A DNA stretch of 64,000 bases. Source: Monarcha castaneiventris obscurior (taxonomy: Eukaryota; Chordata; Aves; Passeriformes; Monarchidae). Shown one piece after another: positions 31,861-43,466 of this stretch (positions are counted from its first letter, which is position 1; the number at the start of each line of letters is the position of its first letter). The translations under genes and the position numbers were made by a program. The notes under the pieces are model-generated. The model was not told where the DNA came from. It made no database searches and was given only the letters and a program-made list of their open reading frames with translations. The DNA lies in the NCBI GenBank assembly GCA_026261815.1, contig JAMPIT010000697.1, positions 1-64,000 of the forward strand, read 5' to 3'.

Positions 31861-33289
31861 GAACACATTCTCCTCTGCCTCTAAACCAGGAACACTCAGA
31901 GAGTTGTACTCACAGAATCTGTAGGCATTGGGGTGTTCCAGCTTTAGGAGATCCTCCAGGAACTGCAGCTGCTTTGACCTGCAGCCAGAGGCTTCCTATG
32001 TCAAGGGCTGGCAGTGATTCCCCTGCAGTCACTTCTCAGCACATTCCCAGCCCTGACTGACTGAAGCTCTCTGTGCCTCTGTGCTGTGCCCGGGCTGGCT
32101 GCAGGCAGTGCCCCAGCCCTGCTGGGCTGTGCACAGGAGCTGCTCCTGGCCAGAGCTGTCTCTCTGCAGCGCTGCCGCTTGCCAGGAGCTGCCTCTGTGC
32201 CAGGAGCCAGGCCCAGCTCAGCAGCACAGACACAGCACAAGGACTTTAATGAACCTCTCAGAGCTTTGGTGCTGAGGCCGTGAACATCAGTCCCTGAGAG
32301 GGAGCTGAAGAAACCTCTCCAGAATTCAAAGTCACAATCAAACTCCAAAGTTTCTTGAAGTTTTAATGGGTCCCACGGAGGAACACGACTGAGAAAGTGT
32401 CCCCAGGTTCCAGTCAGAGCAGAACACTGGAGGCAGTGATGACAGGGGGGGACAAGCAAGGGAAAGGTGTCTCTGATGCGGAGCAGAGCTGGATGTGTTT
32501 GAGGAATGCAAAGGGCCAAGGCCTGAGCCCCAGCCCCTGGCAAGGCACATCCTGTCCCTCCCTCAGTGCTCAGGGCTCTTCCCGGGGCACTGGGATGTGG
32601 GCATGTGCAATGCCAAGGGCAGCACCATGGGGCGGCCCCTGCCAGGCTGCTGAGCAGGGCCAAGGAGGCACTGAGGCCCCAGGGCTGCAAGGGTCACTTG
32701 TCTCCTGCTGGCCTCAGGCCCAGGGCCAGCAGCCATGGCCAAAGTGCTGCACAAGTTGGCTCTGGCAGGGCCTTGCAGCTGCTGCCCATCCCTGTGCCCT
32801 CTCCAGCCCAGGCTGTGCCACGGTGTCCCTGCCCTGTGCCTCTGTCCCTGCAGGCTGTCGTCATCCCCCCGGCTGCCCCAGCTCGCTGGCCCCTTCCTTT
32901 GCTGGCAACTCTGCGTCCTGCCTGCCTCTGCCTGGGCACACAAAGCCTTGGGCTGCTCCAGACTCCTTCTGGGGGACATGTTGCACCACAGCCCTGCCCT
33001 GGGACAGAATTTCCCTTCTCTTCTTGTTGTGTCTTGACCTCCCCAGCTGCCCTTGGCATTAATTCTTTCTTTCTCCAGCTGTTCTCTGCTATGTCAAAAG
33101 GATCCACCATCTCTGAAACCGCCCTTCAATCCCTCCCAGGGCTCTCCTCTGCTGTCCTCAGTCTCCACTCCACTGAGCACAGAACTCCTTTGTCCCTTTA
33201 TAGTGGTCATGGGCTTGAGGCCTCCAAACCCCACCTTGGCAGATCTCTGAGCCCTCTTCAATGTGTTGGCCAATGAAAACATTCTGCTC
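31861..33289 (-). repeat. OR-upstream module, copy C
   Basis: Reverse-complement counterpart of copy A. The core (about 32500-33030) is again nearly unchanged. Both conserved frames persist in their inverted positions: 236 codons on + (32566-33276) and 138 codons on - (32694-33110). TATAAA on the - strand lies near 33200. Confidence 0.65.
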
Positions 33290-33925
33290 ATAGCCTAAGA
33301 AAATCCCCAGAGGCCAAGGCCAGCCAGACCTGTCTGTAATGGCAGCTTTTGTCTGAGAGCAATCCTTGGATAGATGGAATTTGGGAGGTAGAATATCAAT
33401 TTTGTCCATGGACACCTAGACGAGAAGGACGGTTCTTTTGCACTGGAAGGAAAGCACGGAGCCCCAGTGTTTTGGTGGTAGACAAGAAGCAGCCATCAGG
33501 AGGCCAAACGAGCCACACTTTTTTCTCCTGGAAGTTTCTGCTGGGAGCAATCCTTGGCTATACGGGGTTTTGGTGGACAAATCCTATTTCATCCATGGGT
33601 GCCTGGATGAGAAGGATGGTTCTTTTCCGTACGAGGGAAAGCAGAGATCCCTGGTGTTTCAGGGGCAGATGAGAGGTGACCACCAGAGGCCAAGGCCAGC
33701 CAGAGCTGTCTGTCCTGGCAGCTTTTGTCTGGAAGAAACCCTTGCTCACAGGGAATTTTTTTAAGGCAAGTGCCAGTTTCGGCCATGGATATATGAAAAA
33801 AGGACAGTTGTTTTCCATAGGAAGGAAAGCAAGGAGCTCCAGTACTTCAGGGGCTGATGAGCAGCAGCCCTCAACATTCCAAGGTCAGCCAGACCTGTCA
33901 GGCGGCCCCGAGAGGCCAAGGCAGC
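33290..33925 (-). repeat. 190-bp tandem repeat array, unit C
   Basis: About three and a half monomers in reverse orientation, closely matching 1691-2325. Confidence 0.85.
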
Positions 33926-34180
33926 CTGACCTGTTCCATGTTCCCTTGGTTCCATGGGACCCCACAGTGTCACAATGGTCTCCACAATTCCATGGGGCCT
34001 TGCAATGCCACAATGCTCTCCATGGATCCACGGTGCCCCGCAGGATCACAACGGCCCTTTGGCTCCTCGATATGATACAACAATGGCCTCTTGGTTCCAC
34101 AAAGCCCTGCTGCTTCACACTGGCCCCTTGGGACCATGCGGCCCAACAGTGCCACAGGGATCCCCTTGGTTCCACGAGGG
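33926..34180 (-). repeat. 37-bp repeat block, unit C
   Basis: Degenerate 37-bp units in reverse orientation. The block ends abruptly at about 34180, where retroviral gag sequence starts. Confidence 0.85.
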
Positions 34181-35332
34181 CTCTTTTATGCGATCCACGA
34201 AGGCTAAGAAAGGTTCATCCTGTTTCTGCTTAATGTGTAAATAGGGCTGTTTTGGTTTCCCTACTTGCGGCAGCACAGAAAAGGCATCTAAAGGTGCTAA
34301 CTTAGATTGCGATAGAACACGAGGATGTATGGCAGCCTGGCGCTGTGGATCACGAAAAGCGCCGTTTCCCATTAACTGATCAAGTGATGCTACCCGCAAA
34401 GGATCTCCACCGGGTAGCTCTAAATTAGACAGCTGCAACACTTCCAATCGCTCTTGCCACTTATTAAGGAATAGCATGTAACTTGTAGGACCTAAAATCA
34501 GTTCAAAAATACTTTTGATATCAGCAGGCACTAAATTCTGATATTTAATTACAGCTTCCACTTGCCTGCGAACAAGGCGATTGTCAATACCATAGTCCAT
34601 TACAGCCTTTTGTAATTTAGCAATTGTGGTCCAATCTAGTGGTGCCCAGTCATCTCCCACTGTTGTGGAAATGGCAGGTGCAGCAACAAATTGAAAATCT
34701 CCGGTCATTTCTGCATTTGTTATAATGCTTTTCCAACGTTTATGCATGTCAAAAGTAGGATCTGTCGGAGGCAATGTGACTCCTCCTTGTCCTAGTTCTT
34801 GGCGTTTGTCTCCTTGTATCCACTTTTTAAACCGTTCACTAAGACAGTCTGACACAGTGTCCTGATTCATGCCGCGACTTTGTTCGTGGCATCTCTGTAT
34901 GGATTCCTTTTCTGCTATAGTGATCCCAGCACTGGGGCCATAGCTACTTCGCAGAAAGAAATCTGCTGATTCCAGGGAGATGTCCCCTGCTTTTACAGCT
35001 TGAATAATTTTTTCTCGGGTGTTTTGTACCCAAATCTCTTGCTGCCGCCTATTATCACCTTCTAATTCTGTGAGTTGTGTCTCAATGTTCTTGAGCCCTT
35101 CCACTACTGCCTGATGAGCCTTTTTATATGCATCTTTCACTTGCTTTGATTTTGCCCCTCTGTCTAACCTTTGCATTTCATTTAACAAGTCTGTCATGGC
35201 TGCGGTTTGTTTACCCAGTAGCTCACGCAGCTTAGCATCTGCAATGTCCTCCGGCAGTGGAACAGAAGCTGGATCAACGTCCATAGGTGCCGGGGGGGGG
35301 AGACGGAGGGGCAGAAGGAGGAGCGACTGCAC
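34181..35332 (-). pseudogene. gag: ERV gag, capsid region (truncated)
   Basis: An open frame of about 380 retroviral codons. The N-terminal part is a charged coiled-coil-like linker (QLTELEGDNRRQQEIW). Then comes an alpha/beta-retrovirus-type capsid, ending in the major homology region (IKQKQDEPFLAFVDRI). The apparent last 20 residues are translated satellite, not gag. Upstream it is out of register with the matrix frame because of one extra base in the nine-base C run (G on + strand, 35292-35300). No nucleocapsid zinc knuckles remain. Confidence 0.82.
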
Positions 35333-35384
35333 CTTGAGCTAATTGTTTAGGTGGTTCTTTAACAGGTTCAGAGGGGATACCATC

Positions 35385-35801
35385 CTATGGAATAAGTACA
35401 TCATCATAAGGCCCTTGTGCTGGGGCAGCAACAGTATCTGCCGGCAGCGGAATGGCTGCGGCAGTTCTCTCTTCTGCTGTTCGAAAAATGTCTTTTACTA
35501 CAGCTTGCACATCTGCTTCAGCGTGAATATGTTCAATTAAATGCCGGACCTGCCGGTAAATCTTTGCTAGACTTTTAGCCTCTTTATGGTCAGATTGAAT
35601 AGCTTCCCACAGTTCTGTGCCCACTTGGACCCAGGCATCTTTTGAAAAGACTTGCGCCGTATCTGTAATCAGCCCTCTCCGCTTCACACAGTGTAGTAAA
35701 TTAGTCAAATCAGCACGGTCAAGTGGAGAGTCCCGTTTCTGCCCTACACGAACAAGGGCTTCCACGGTGGCTTTTTCCACTGCCAATACGGCATTCCCCA
35801 T
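35385..35801 (-). pseudogene. gag: ERV gag, matrix region
   Basis: The frame starts with ATG-Gly (35801), giving the glycine at position 2 expected for myristoylation, and runs 138 codons with a helical matrix-like profile (MGNAVLAVEKA, LWEAIQSDHKEA). It ends at an in-frame TAG (35385-35387) in the proline-rich linker. That stop and the downstream frame slip separate it from the capsid part. Together they show a dead gag. Confidence 0.78.
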
Positions 35802-35942
35802 CCCGCTCTATTCTTTTTCTTTCGACTCACCGGTCGACGTGGCCACAACGCGTCACTCTCGAACGCCCGGTCGCAACCACAGCGGGGTTTCTTCTCCTTG
35901 GCCTCTCCCGACTTTGTAAAACGACACCGCTCTGGTCACAGT

Positions 35943-35960
35943 ATCACATCGGGGTCACCA
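35943..35960 (-). other. retroviral primer binding site, tRNA-Trp type
   Basis: On the - strand the sequence is TGGTGACCCCGATGTGAT. It lies directly after the LTR end and differs at one position from the 18-nt primer site complementary to tRNA-Trp, as known in avian alpharetroviruses. Confidence 0.85.
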
Positions 35961-36361
35961 TGGTAACAAGGGTAGAGGCAGGAATCAGACAGCAAATCAA
36001 TATGATTTGGAACTGAGACCTTTATTCTCTGTTTCCTTGCTACTTTTCTATAAAATCACTCAAAAGCCTTGCACTACGTGATTACATTACATTGGTTCAT
36101 TTAGCTACATGTCCAGCCCCGCAAATGTTACAACACTCCTGATTGGTTAGGTATAACACAGGGAACTAGGTATTTTCTTATCAGAAGAGTGCCTCTCCAG
36201 ATGTCCAGCTCCCCTAAACTGTGCATTCCTTCGTGCGATTTATAGCCTTGTTTACCATCTTACTTTTCTCAAGGGCGAACTGCCCTTGAGAAGCTGCACG
36301 TACCAATATTTGCAGTCACAAAAGTTTTCTGTACATAGGCTGCAGGCTGATTGCACCCACA
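35961..36361 (-). mobile_element. ERV 5' LTR (about 401 bp)
   Basis: Reads TGTGGG...TTACCA on the - strand. It holds a TATAAAT box (36238-36244) and AATAAA (36021-36026) in the right order. The inner edge is fixed by the primer site; the outer edge is inferred from a TG start just before satellite-like sequence resumes. Confidence 0.7.
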
Positions 36362-36377
36362 AAGGCCCCGACATGAA

Positions 36378-36656
36378 GAACCTCATGGGACCAAAGGTCC
36401 GTTGTGACACTGTGGGGCCCTGTGGAACCAAGGGGACCACAGTGACATTTCAGGGCTTCATGGAACAATGGAGACCATTATGACACTTTGGGACCCACTG
36501 GAACCATGGGGCCATTGTGACACTGCAGGGCCTCATGGAATCAAGGGGACCACAGTGACACTGTGGGGCTCCATGGAATGAAGGGTCCATTCTGACACCG
36601 TGGAACCAAGGAGACCATTGTTGCACTAAAGGGCATCTTGGAACCAAGGAAGCCAT
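36378..36656 (+). repeat. 37-bp repeat block
   Basis: Seven to eight degenerate units ('ccattgtgacactgcagg', 'gcctcatggaatcaagggg') between the ERV LTR and the next LTR-like element. Confidence 0.85.
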
Positions 36657-37150
36657 TGTCAGGAAAAGTAATCCACAAACACCAGAGGTTTATGTCCAAA
36701 AAAGGAGACAGAGGAGTCCCATTACTTTATTTGAATAAAGGGAGAGGCCATGGGGCATTCCCCTGGGGTCTCTCTAGTTGTTAGAGGATGTAGCCTCATT
36801 TCTCTCCGAATTTCCTGGCCGCATTTCCCTCTCTATTCCCCCATTGGCTGAAGTACTTGAGAGGTACAGACTTCTCAAATCACTTAATACAGACCCCCAT
36901 CTAATGTAAAATCCTGCCTTTTTCTTTTCCTATGGAATTTATGGTTCTTCCCATTGCTGCTTTCATCTCTCAGGATCTATCTTTACCTATCAGCAGACCC
37001 CCAGTTGGTTTGTAAAGACAAATCCCTCTCACTCCATTCATCAGTCAGTGGAATTCCTCCCACTGTTTCTTTGACCTCTCAGTATCTAGCTTTTACCTAT
37101 CAGCAGACCCACAGTTTGTTTGTAAAGACAAATCTATCTCATTCCTTTCA
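36657..37150 (-). mobile_element. probable solo LTR with internal duplication
   Basis: About 490 bp unlike the surrounding 37-bp repeats, starting near TGTCAGG. It carries AATAAA on the - strand (tttatt at about 36726). A segment of about 110 bp is repeated inside: 'tttacctatcagcagaccc' and 'gtttgtaaagacaaatc' occur twice (around 36983 and 37094). Ends and target duplication are not resolved. Confidence 0.5.
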
Positions 37151-37989
37151 CCAGTATGAGCCAGTGGGGCTTCATGGAACCATGCAGAGCATTGTGACAC
37201 TCTGAGGCCTCGTGGAACCAAAGGACCATTGTGGCCCTGCAGGGCCTCGTGAACCAAGGGCACAATAGTGACACTGTGAGGCTCCAAGGGACCAAGGGGG
37301 CATTCTTACGCTGCAGAACCAAGGGTCCATTGTGGCAGCAGGGCCTCAAGAAACCATGGAGGCCATTTTTACACTTTGAGGCCTTGCGAAACCAAAGGGC
37401 CATTGTGGCACTTCAGGGCCTTGTGGAGCCAAGGGGACCACAGTGACACTGTGGGGCTCAATGGAACCAAGGGGCCATTGTGACACTGTGGGGTCTCATG
37501 GAGCCAATGGTTTGTTGTGACATTGCAGAGCCTTATGGAATCATGGAGACTATTGTGACACCACAGGCCTCACTGAACCAAGGGGCCATTGAGACACTTT
37601 GCAGCCCCATGAAACAAAGGAGTCCATTGTGATACTACAGGGCCCCATGAAACTAAGAATTCATGTAACGGTGTGGGGACTCATGGAATCCAAGGTCCAA
37701 TGTGGTATTGCAGGGCCTCATGGAATCCTGAAGACCATGATGACACTTTGAGGCCTTGTTGAATCAAGGGGCTCCGCAGGACCTTGTGGAACCAAGGAGA
37801 CCCTTCTGACATTGTGAATCCCTATGGAACCAAGAGTCCATTGTGATGCTGTGGCACCAAGGAGACCCCTGTGACACTGCAAGGCCTCATGGAAGCAAGG
37901 GGGGACCATTGTGACACTATGGGGCCCCATGGAAACAAGGGGCCAGTGTGACAGAGCAAGGCCTCATGGAACCAAGGGAATAGGCAACA
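37151..37989 (+). repeat. 37-bp tandem repeat array
   Basis: About 22 degenerate units. Ends at 'ggaaccaagggaataggcaacagg', followed by 190-bp repeat sequence, the same 37-to-190 junction seen elsewhere. Confidence 0.88.
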
Positions 37990-38500
37990 GGTGTGGTTGA
38001 CTTGGCCTGACTGGTCCAACTGACCTTGGCACATCAAGGGTCTCTTTCATGTGCCCCTGAAACACTGGGGTTCTGGGTTTTTCTTCAGTGGGAAAAGAAC
38101 TGTCCTTGTCATCCAGGCATCCGTGGCTGAAATGGGATTCTGCCTCCAAAATTGCCCATATCCAGGGATTGCTCCTAGACAAAAGCTGCCATTGCCAACA
38201 AGTCTGGCTGCACTTGGCTTCCTGAAGCTGGCTCTCACTTGCCTTCAAACACTGGGGCTCTGTGTTTTCCTTCCTATGGAAAAGAACTGTCCTGCCTGTC
38301 CAGGCACCCACGGCCAAAATTGGTACTTCTCTTCCAAAGTTCCCTATATGCAAGAGTTTCTCCCAGACACAAAAAAAGGAGCTGTAAGGACAGACAGCTC
38401 TGGCTGCCCTTGGCCTCTGGTTGTTGCCTCTAATCTGCCCCTGAAACACTGGGGCTCTGTGCTGTTCTTCCTATGGGAAAGAACCATCCCTGACCAGGTA
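37990..38500 (+). repeat. 190-bp tandem repeat block (orphan)
   Basis: About two and a half divergent monomers with no OR module after them. It ends near 'gggaaagaaccatccctgacc'. Confidence 0.8.
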
Positions 38501-39639
38501 TTGGGAGAGTCCCAGACTGGTCAGGCTCAGCAGGGAAGGGGAGGTGGCAAATCCTCCTGCAGCCAATCCAGGCCCTGGCAGGACAAGGCAGGGATTGCAG
38601 AGCCCCTGTGGGAGGGAAAAGAAGGGGATGTTGTGTGCCCACACTTCAGCCAGGCCTGTGCCAGGCTCTGCTGGGGTCTCCTCAGAGCCAGGTTGGTGAG
38701 AGCTGGGCTGAAGAAATGGAACATGGGGTGGGTGGGAATTTGGCTGAACAATGAGGCTCAAATGTCATCCATGGTACAGAGTCCTCTTGGCAGCCACTCC
38801 CTGGTGACATCCCTCAGTGAGCAGCCCTTGACCACCACTGTGGAACATTTCTATGGTCTCTACAATGGGATGAAATGCACTTTCAACACCTTTGTGGATG
38901 CTGCCAAGTTGCAGGGAGTCTGTGACCAAACTCATCTAGTTAATGGTGGCTGCAAAACATAATTGGGCAAGAGGACTGAGCTGCATAAATTTGTCTTGCC
39001 ATCAGGTGCCAACCAATCCACAAGAAAAGGAAGAAAAACCTTATGTATTAGAAGAAAGGCAATTCAGTAGGGACAAAAACCAAAACGCAGCCAAAAATAC
39101 CAAAGCAAAACCCACCCACAATACAATAAAATCCCCACAAACAAACCAACCACAAAAAGCAAAGGCCACTAACAGAAGCAAAGGAAATCCACAGGAAATC
39201 TCTTATCAGCTGAAAATGTTCAACCACCTTGTGGCAGGAGAGGATTCTGTATGTGTAGGTGCTGTTTGAAAGAAAAATGTCTTTAAAAAGAAATTAATGC
39301 CCTCCATCCCCTGCTTCTCTCAGTTGATTGCTGATCATTGTGTGACATGGAATGGAACATCCCTTGGGTCAGTCCAGCCCAGCTGCTCCATCCCTGTTCC
39401 CTCAGGAACACTTGCCCACCCCAAGCCCACTGGCTTTGGGGGGTTGCAGACACCCCTCGTGTGGGGCGAGCACTGTGACAAGGACAGGAGAACAGAACAA
39501 CATGAACTCTTATCAAGGACAGGAGAACAGAACAGCACAGCCTTGGAGAAACAGATAAAGGATGTAACTCAGGCAAACAGAAGTCCCACAGAACACAAGC
39601 AGGATTCCATCTCAGCTCTGCAAGGCTGACAAAGCAGGA
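38501..39639. other. no recognisable gene
   Basis: Unassigned. Includes an A-rich stretch (39060-39200) and a tandem pair of 'aaggacaggagaacagaaca' (39479 and 39516). A + strand frame at 38051-38962 is mostly 190-bp repeat and is not supported as a gene. Confidence 0.4.
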
Positions 39640-39978
39640 ATTATGCAAAACAACGATACTGCCCTTACTGAAAAGCGGGGGTCAAGAAACAGCCCCCTAA
39701 AAAAGGACACCGGATGTTGAAGACAGACCCCAAACAACCATATAAGGACTTGCAATAAGGGGTACAACTATGTCAAATAAAGTCAAAGGAAATGGTGATA
39801 GCTAATGAATATGTAATCAGTGTGTCTGATAAAAACTCTGTTCCGCAATGCTCAGTGCACTCAAATGGAGGAAGGATCACCCGAGTGACCACCATGCTGT
39901 AATAAAGAATAGCTGCTTTCAAATACTCAAAACTGTGTGAGAAGGTTTCTCTCCAGCAGATTTCAGTTATCAGTGATG
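39640..39978 (+). mobile_element. probable LTR fragment
   Basis: The stretch has 'catataaggacttgc' (TATA-like, near 39740) and AATAAAG about 160 bp later (39901), then ends near 'ccagcagatttcag' where 37-bp satellite begins. The arrangement is that of a retroviral U3-R-U5. The left end and target duplication are not defined. Confidence 0.45.
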
Positions 39979-39984
39979 TCCTTG

Positions 39985-41215
39985 ATTCCATTATGCCCCA
40001 CAGTTTCACAATGGCTCCCTGGTTTCAGGAGGCCCTGCTGTATAACAATGGACCCTTGGTTCCATTAGGGTCCATACTGTCAAAATGGCCTCCTTGGTTC
40101 TGCACTGCCACAATGCTCTCCTTGGTTCCAGGAGGCCTTGGTGTGTCACAACGGCCCCTTGGTTCCATGAACTTCCATAGTGTCACCACGGTCTCTTGGA
40201 TCCGCAGTATTGCAGTCGGTTACAAGCAGCCCCACTGTGTCACAATGAATATTTGGGTCCACAGGGCCCCACAGTGTCACAATGGACCCTTGGTTCCTTG
40301 TGGTCTGTACCATCAACAATTGTCTCCTTGGTTCCGTAGTGTGAAAATGGCCCATTGGTTCCATAAGGTTCCTCAGTGTGCTCTCCTTGGCTCCATGAGG
40401 CTCTGCAGTGTCACAATGTCCCAAAGTTTCCATGAGTTTCATTACTAACAACAATGTCCTTTTTCCATCGAGGCCCACAGTGTCATAGTGGCTCCTTGGT
40501 TCCATAAGGCCCCAGAGTTCCACAATGATCTCCTTGATTCAATGAAGCCCCACAGTGTCACAATGGCCCCTTGGTTCCATGAGGCCCTGCTGTGTCACAA
40601 GGGCCCCTTGGTTTCATACGTTTTATACTGTAACAATGGAATCCTTGGTTCTATGGGCTACCCTGCTCTTTGCAGTGCTTTCTTTGGTTCCAGCAAGGCT
40701 CCACTGTGTCTCAAGGCACCCTTGGTTCCATGAGGATCTGGAGTATCACAAAGGCTCCTTGGTTCCACGAAGTCCTGCTGTGTTGCAATGGATCCTCTGT
40801 TCCAGGAGGCCCTACAGAGTCATAAATGGATTCTTGGTTCTATGAGGTTCCATCGTGTCCCAGTGGTCACCTTGGTTACATGAGTTTCCTTAGTGTCACA
40901 GTGCTCTCCATGGTTCCATCAGGCCCTGCTCTGTCACAATGGTCCCCTTGGTTCCAGCGAGGCCCTGCTGGGCCACAAAGGACCCTTGGTTCCATGAGGC
41001 CCCGCTGTGTCAGAGTGGACCGATTTTTCCATGAAGTTCCATAGTGTCACCATGGTCTCCTTGGCTCTGTGAGGCCCTGCAGGGTCACAATGGACGTATG
41101 GTTCCATGAGGTTCCCTAGTGTCACCATGGTCTCCTTGAATCCACAGTGTAACAATGGACCCTTGGTTCCATGAGGCCTGGCAGAGTCACAGGGGTCTCC
41201 TTGGTTCCATGAGGA
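39985..41215 (-). repeat. 37-bp tandem repeat array
   Basis: About 33 degenerate units in reverse orientation ('ggttccatgaggccctgc', 'tgtcacaatggcccctt'). This is one of the two longest blocks in the window. Confidence 0.9.
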
Positions 41216-42369
41216 TACAAAAGCTTTGCATAAACACTGAGCAACACCTGCTGAACACACCTGGGAACATCTGCTTGCATCAAAAGAGGGCTTAAAGCTG
41301 AGAATGGCACCAGCAGCTTCCATCTGCAACAGAGACCCAGGGAAAGCACAGGGACAGAGAATTCAGCTGAAAGACTCAGAGAATGCTGCTCACAGAGATC
41401 ATTCCTGGTCCACTGTCCCTTGTAGAAAGGTGACATCATTCCAGGCAGCCTGTATTGAGCATGGGGTTCCTGAGTGGGGTTTGTTGTTCAGGAAACCTGC
41501 TCAGGCTTTTCCATTCTTTCCTTCCAAACAGGAAAACTTCTCCTGGGCCTGTGTGCAGGCAGAGCCCTGAGGAGAGCAGGTGGGGCATGGTGCAGTGGGC
41601 TGGGACACACAGCTGCAGAGCTCAGGGACAAGGTTCTGATGCAGGGAACAGGGATGTCAGTGCCAGGTGGGCGATGTCAGACATGCTGAGGTTGGGGGCG
41701 AGGAGCAGCTTGTCCAAACAGGGTCAGCCTGCAAGAGGCTCATTCTTCTCCGTGCCCAGACCTCCTAAGGAGACATTCAGCATCCAGATCACTTGGGGAA
41801 TGCTTCTGTCACCTCTTCTCTGAACTGGAAAACAAAACAAACACTCAGTTCATTAAAAAACAAAAAGTCATGAGGTGCACTTTGAAATCTCCATCCTTTA
41901 CAGAACTCCAAACTGACTCCAATCAGCTGCACAAGCCCTGGAGACTTGAAGACAATTCAAGGAAGACAAGGAGCTCCTGAGGGCTTTCTGTATTTTAAGG
42001 AGCCCCACCAGTGAATTTGGGGCTGAGTCCAGGACCCTCAGGCTCTGAGAGAATGATGAAGAAGTTGCTCAAGGAGTCAGAAGCCAAACTCCAAGTCCCT
42101 TGGAGCACCAATGGGCCCCACTGAGGGCAGGGACTGCCAAAGCCTCCCCAGGGACTCATGAGAGCAGATCCTTGAGCTGTGCTAGGATTGCAGGGAGCCA
42201 AAGGCTCTGAGCAGGGAACTGCAATGCTGAGAAAGCCCTGGGCTGCTTGGAGGAAGCAGAAAGGCCCAGCCCTGAGCCCAGGCCTGGCACAGCAGGACCT
42301 GTCCCTCCCGGGTGGCTCGGGGCTCTTTGTGGGGCAGTGGGATGTGAGGGGGAGGAAGGACAAATGCCA
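41216..42369. other. no recognisable gene
   Basis: Unassigned sequence. I found no domain, LTR ends or tandem array. Confidence 0.4.
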
Positions 42370-42430
42370 TAAACCTGTGTGACCCTCCAGATCCTCATGG
42401 AACCGAGGGGCCAGTGTGACACTGTGGGGC

Positions 42431-43022
42431 TGTAACACCCCAGAACACTCAAATGCTGGGGGTAACCCAAGGCTCCTTGACTCCAGTTTGGTGCACAGGA
42501 GAAACACCAACCAGATATTCTCAAGATGTCAAAATGGCGCAGAATTTGCTTGTTGGAAACCATGGCAAACTTAGGCAAAGCATTTTATACAACATCCAAT
42601 TCCACAAAAAACACTAATCCTAGCATTAACTTTACTGACTTAAGCATTTGACCTAGAAACCTTTAAACCCTTAGGATGTTAAGTCAGCAAGAAATCTTCC
42701 CGGTTCAGAGGATTAGAAAAAGAAAAAAGACAGAAAGACAGGAGATCTATAGAAAGACACACACAGAGCTACCAATTCCCAGGGTTTCAGCATGGGTGAC
42801 AGAAACTCCAGAAAAAGGCAGGGTCCAGACCAGGGACAGATCTCGTGCTCCATCTTTTAACTCCCTGGGCCCTTCGTGGGCGTCCTGCCAGGTGGGACTT
42901 CTGGTTGGTCACCCAATCAGGGGCTGGGTTAGCACTGCCTATTGCGTGATTGATTGATTGATTGATTGATTGACAGCTCATCCCAAGATGACTCCAGACA
43001 TTGATCTCATCCAGCCTCTGAC
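42431..43022. mobile_element. possible LTR insertion within a 37-bp repeat block
   Basis: About 590 bp of non-satellite sequence sits between 37-bp repeat on the left (to 42430) and on the right (from about 43025). It begins TGTAACACCCC and has 'caaaatggcgc' and 'ttttatacaaca' phrases of LTR type. Right end and target duplication are not resolved. Confidence 0.4.
42947..42973. repeat. (GATT)n microsatellite
   Basis: Nearly seven perfect GATT units. Confidence 0.95.
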
Positions 43023-43029
43023 AGCGACC

Positions 43030-43466
43030 ATGGTGACACTGCAGAACCTCATGGAACCAAAGGGCCTCTGTGACACATCAAGGCCTCAGTGGAACAAAGG
43101 AACTGTTGTTGACAGCACAGAAACTCATGGAACCAAGGGGCCACTGTGACAATGCAGATCCAGGGGCACCATGGGGACACTGTGGAACCTCATGGAACCA
43201 CAGAGACCATTGTGACACTCTGGTGCCTCGTGGAATCAAGGAGAGCATTGTGAAACTCAGGGGCCCTGTGGAACCAAGGGTCAGTGATCAAACTCTGGGG
43301 CCCATAGAAGCAAGGAGCCACAGGGACACTGTTGGGCCCCATGGAGCCAAGGGGCCATTGGGACACTTCAGGGCTTTGTGGAACCAAGGGGCCATTGGGA
43401 CATTGCAAGGCCTCATGGAAGCAAGGGGCCATTGTGACCCTGTGGGGCCCCGTGAAACCAAGGGAA
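43030..43466 (+). repeat. 37-bp tandem repeat array, unit D
   Basis: About 12 units leading into the 190-bp array at 'ccaagggaacatggaacagc', the same junction as at position 40-46 of unit A. Confidence 0.9.

Larger units (their letters stand above)
34181..36361 (-). mobile_element. truncated endogenous retrovirus: LTR, primer site and gag only
   Basis: Reading on the - strand: an LTR (36361-35961), a tRNA-Trp-type primer site (35960-35943), a leader, gag matrix, then capsid sequence that stops just after the major homology region. No nuclease, pol, env or second LTR follows; 37-bp satellite sequence begins at once. 37-bp repeats flank both sides, so it inserted in a satellite array and later lost its 3' two-thirds, or was captured truncated. 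Confidence 0.85.

Noticed and set aside
34115..34180. Last 20 or so codons of the gag frame
   Set aside because: They are translated 37-bp satellite in reverse orientation, not retroviral sequence.
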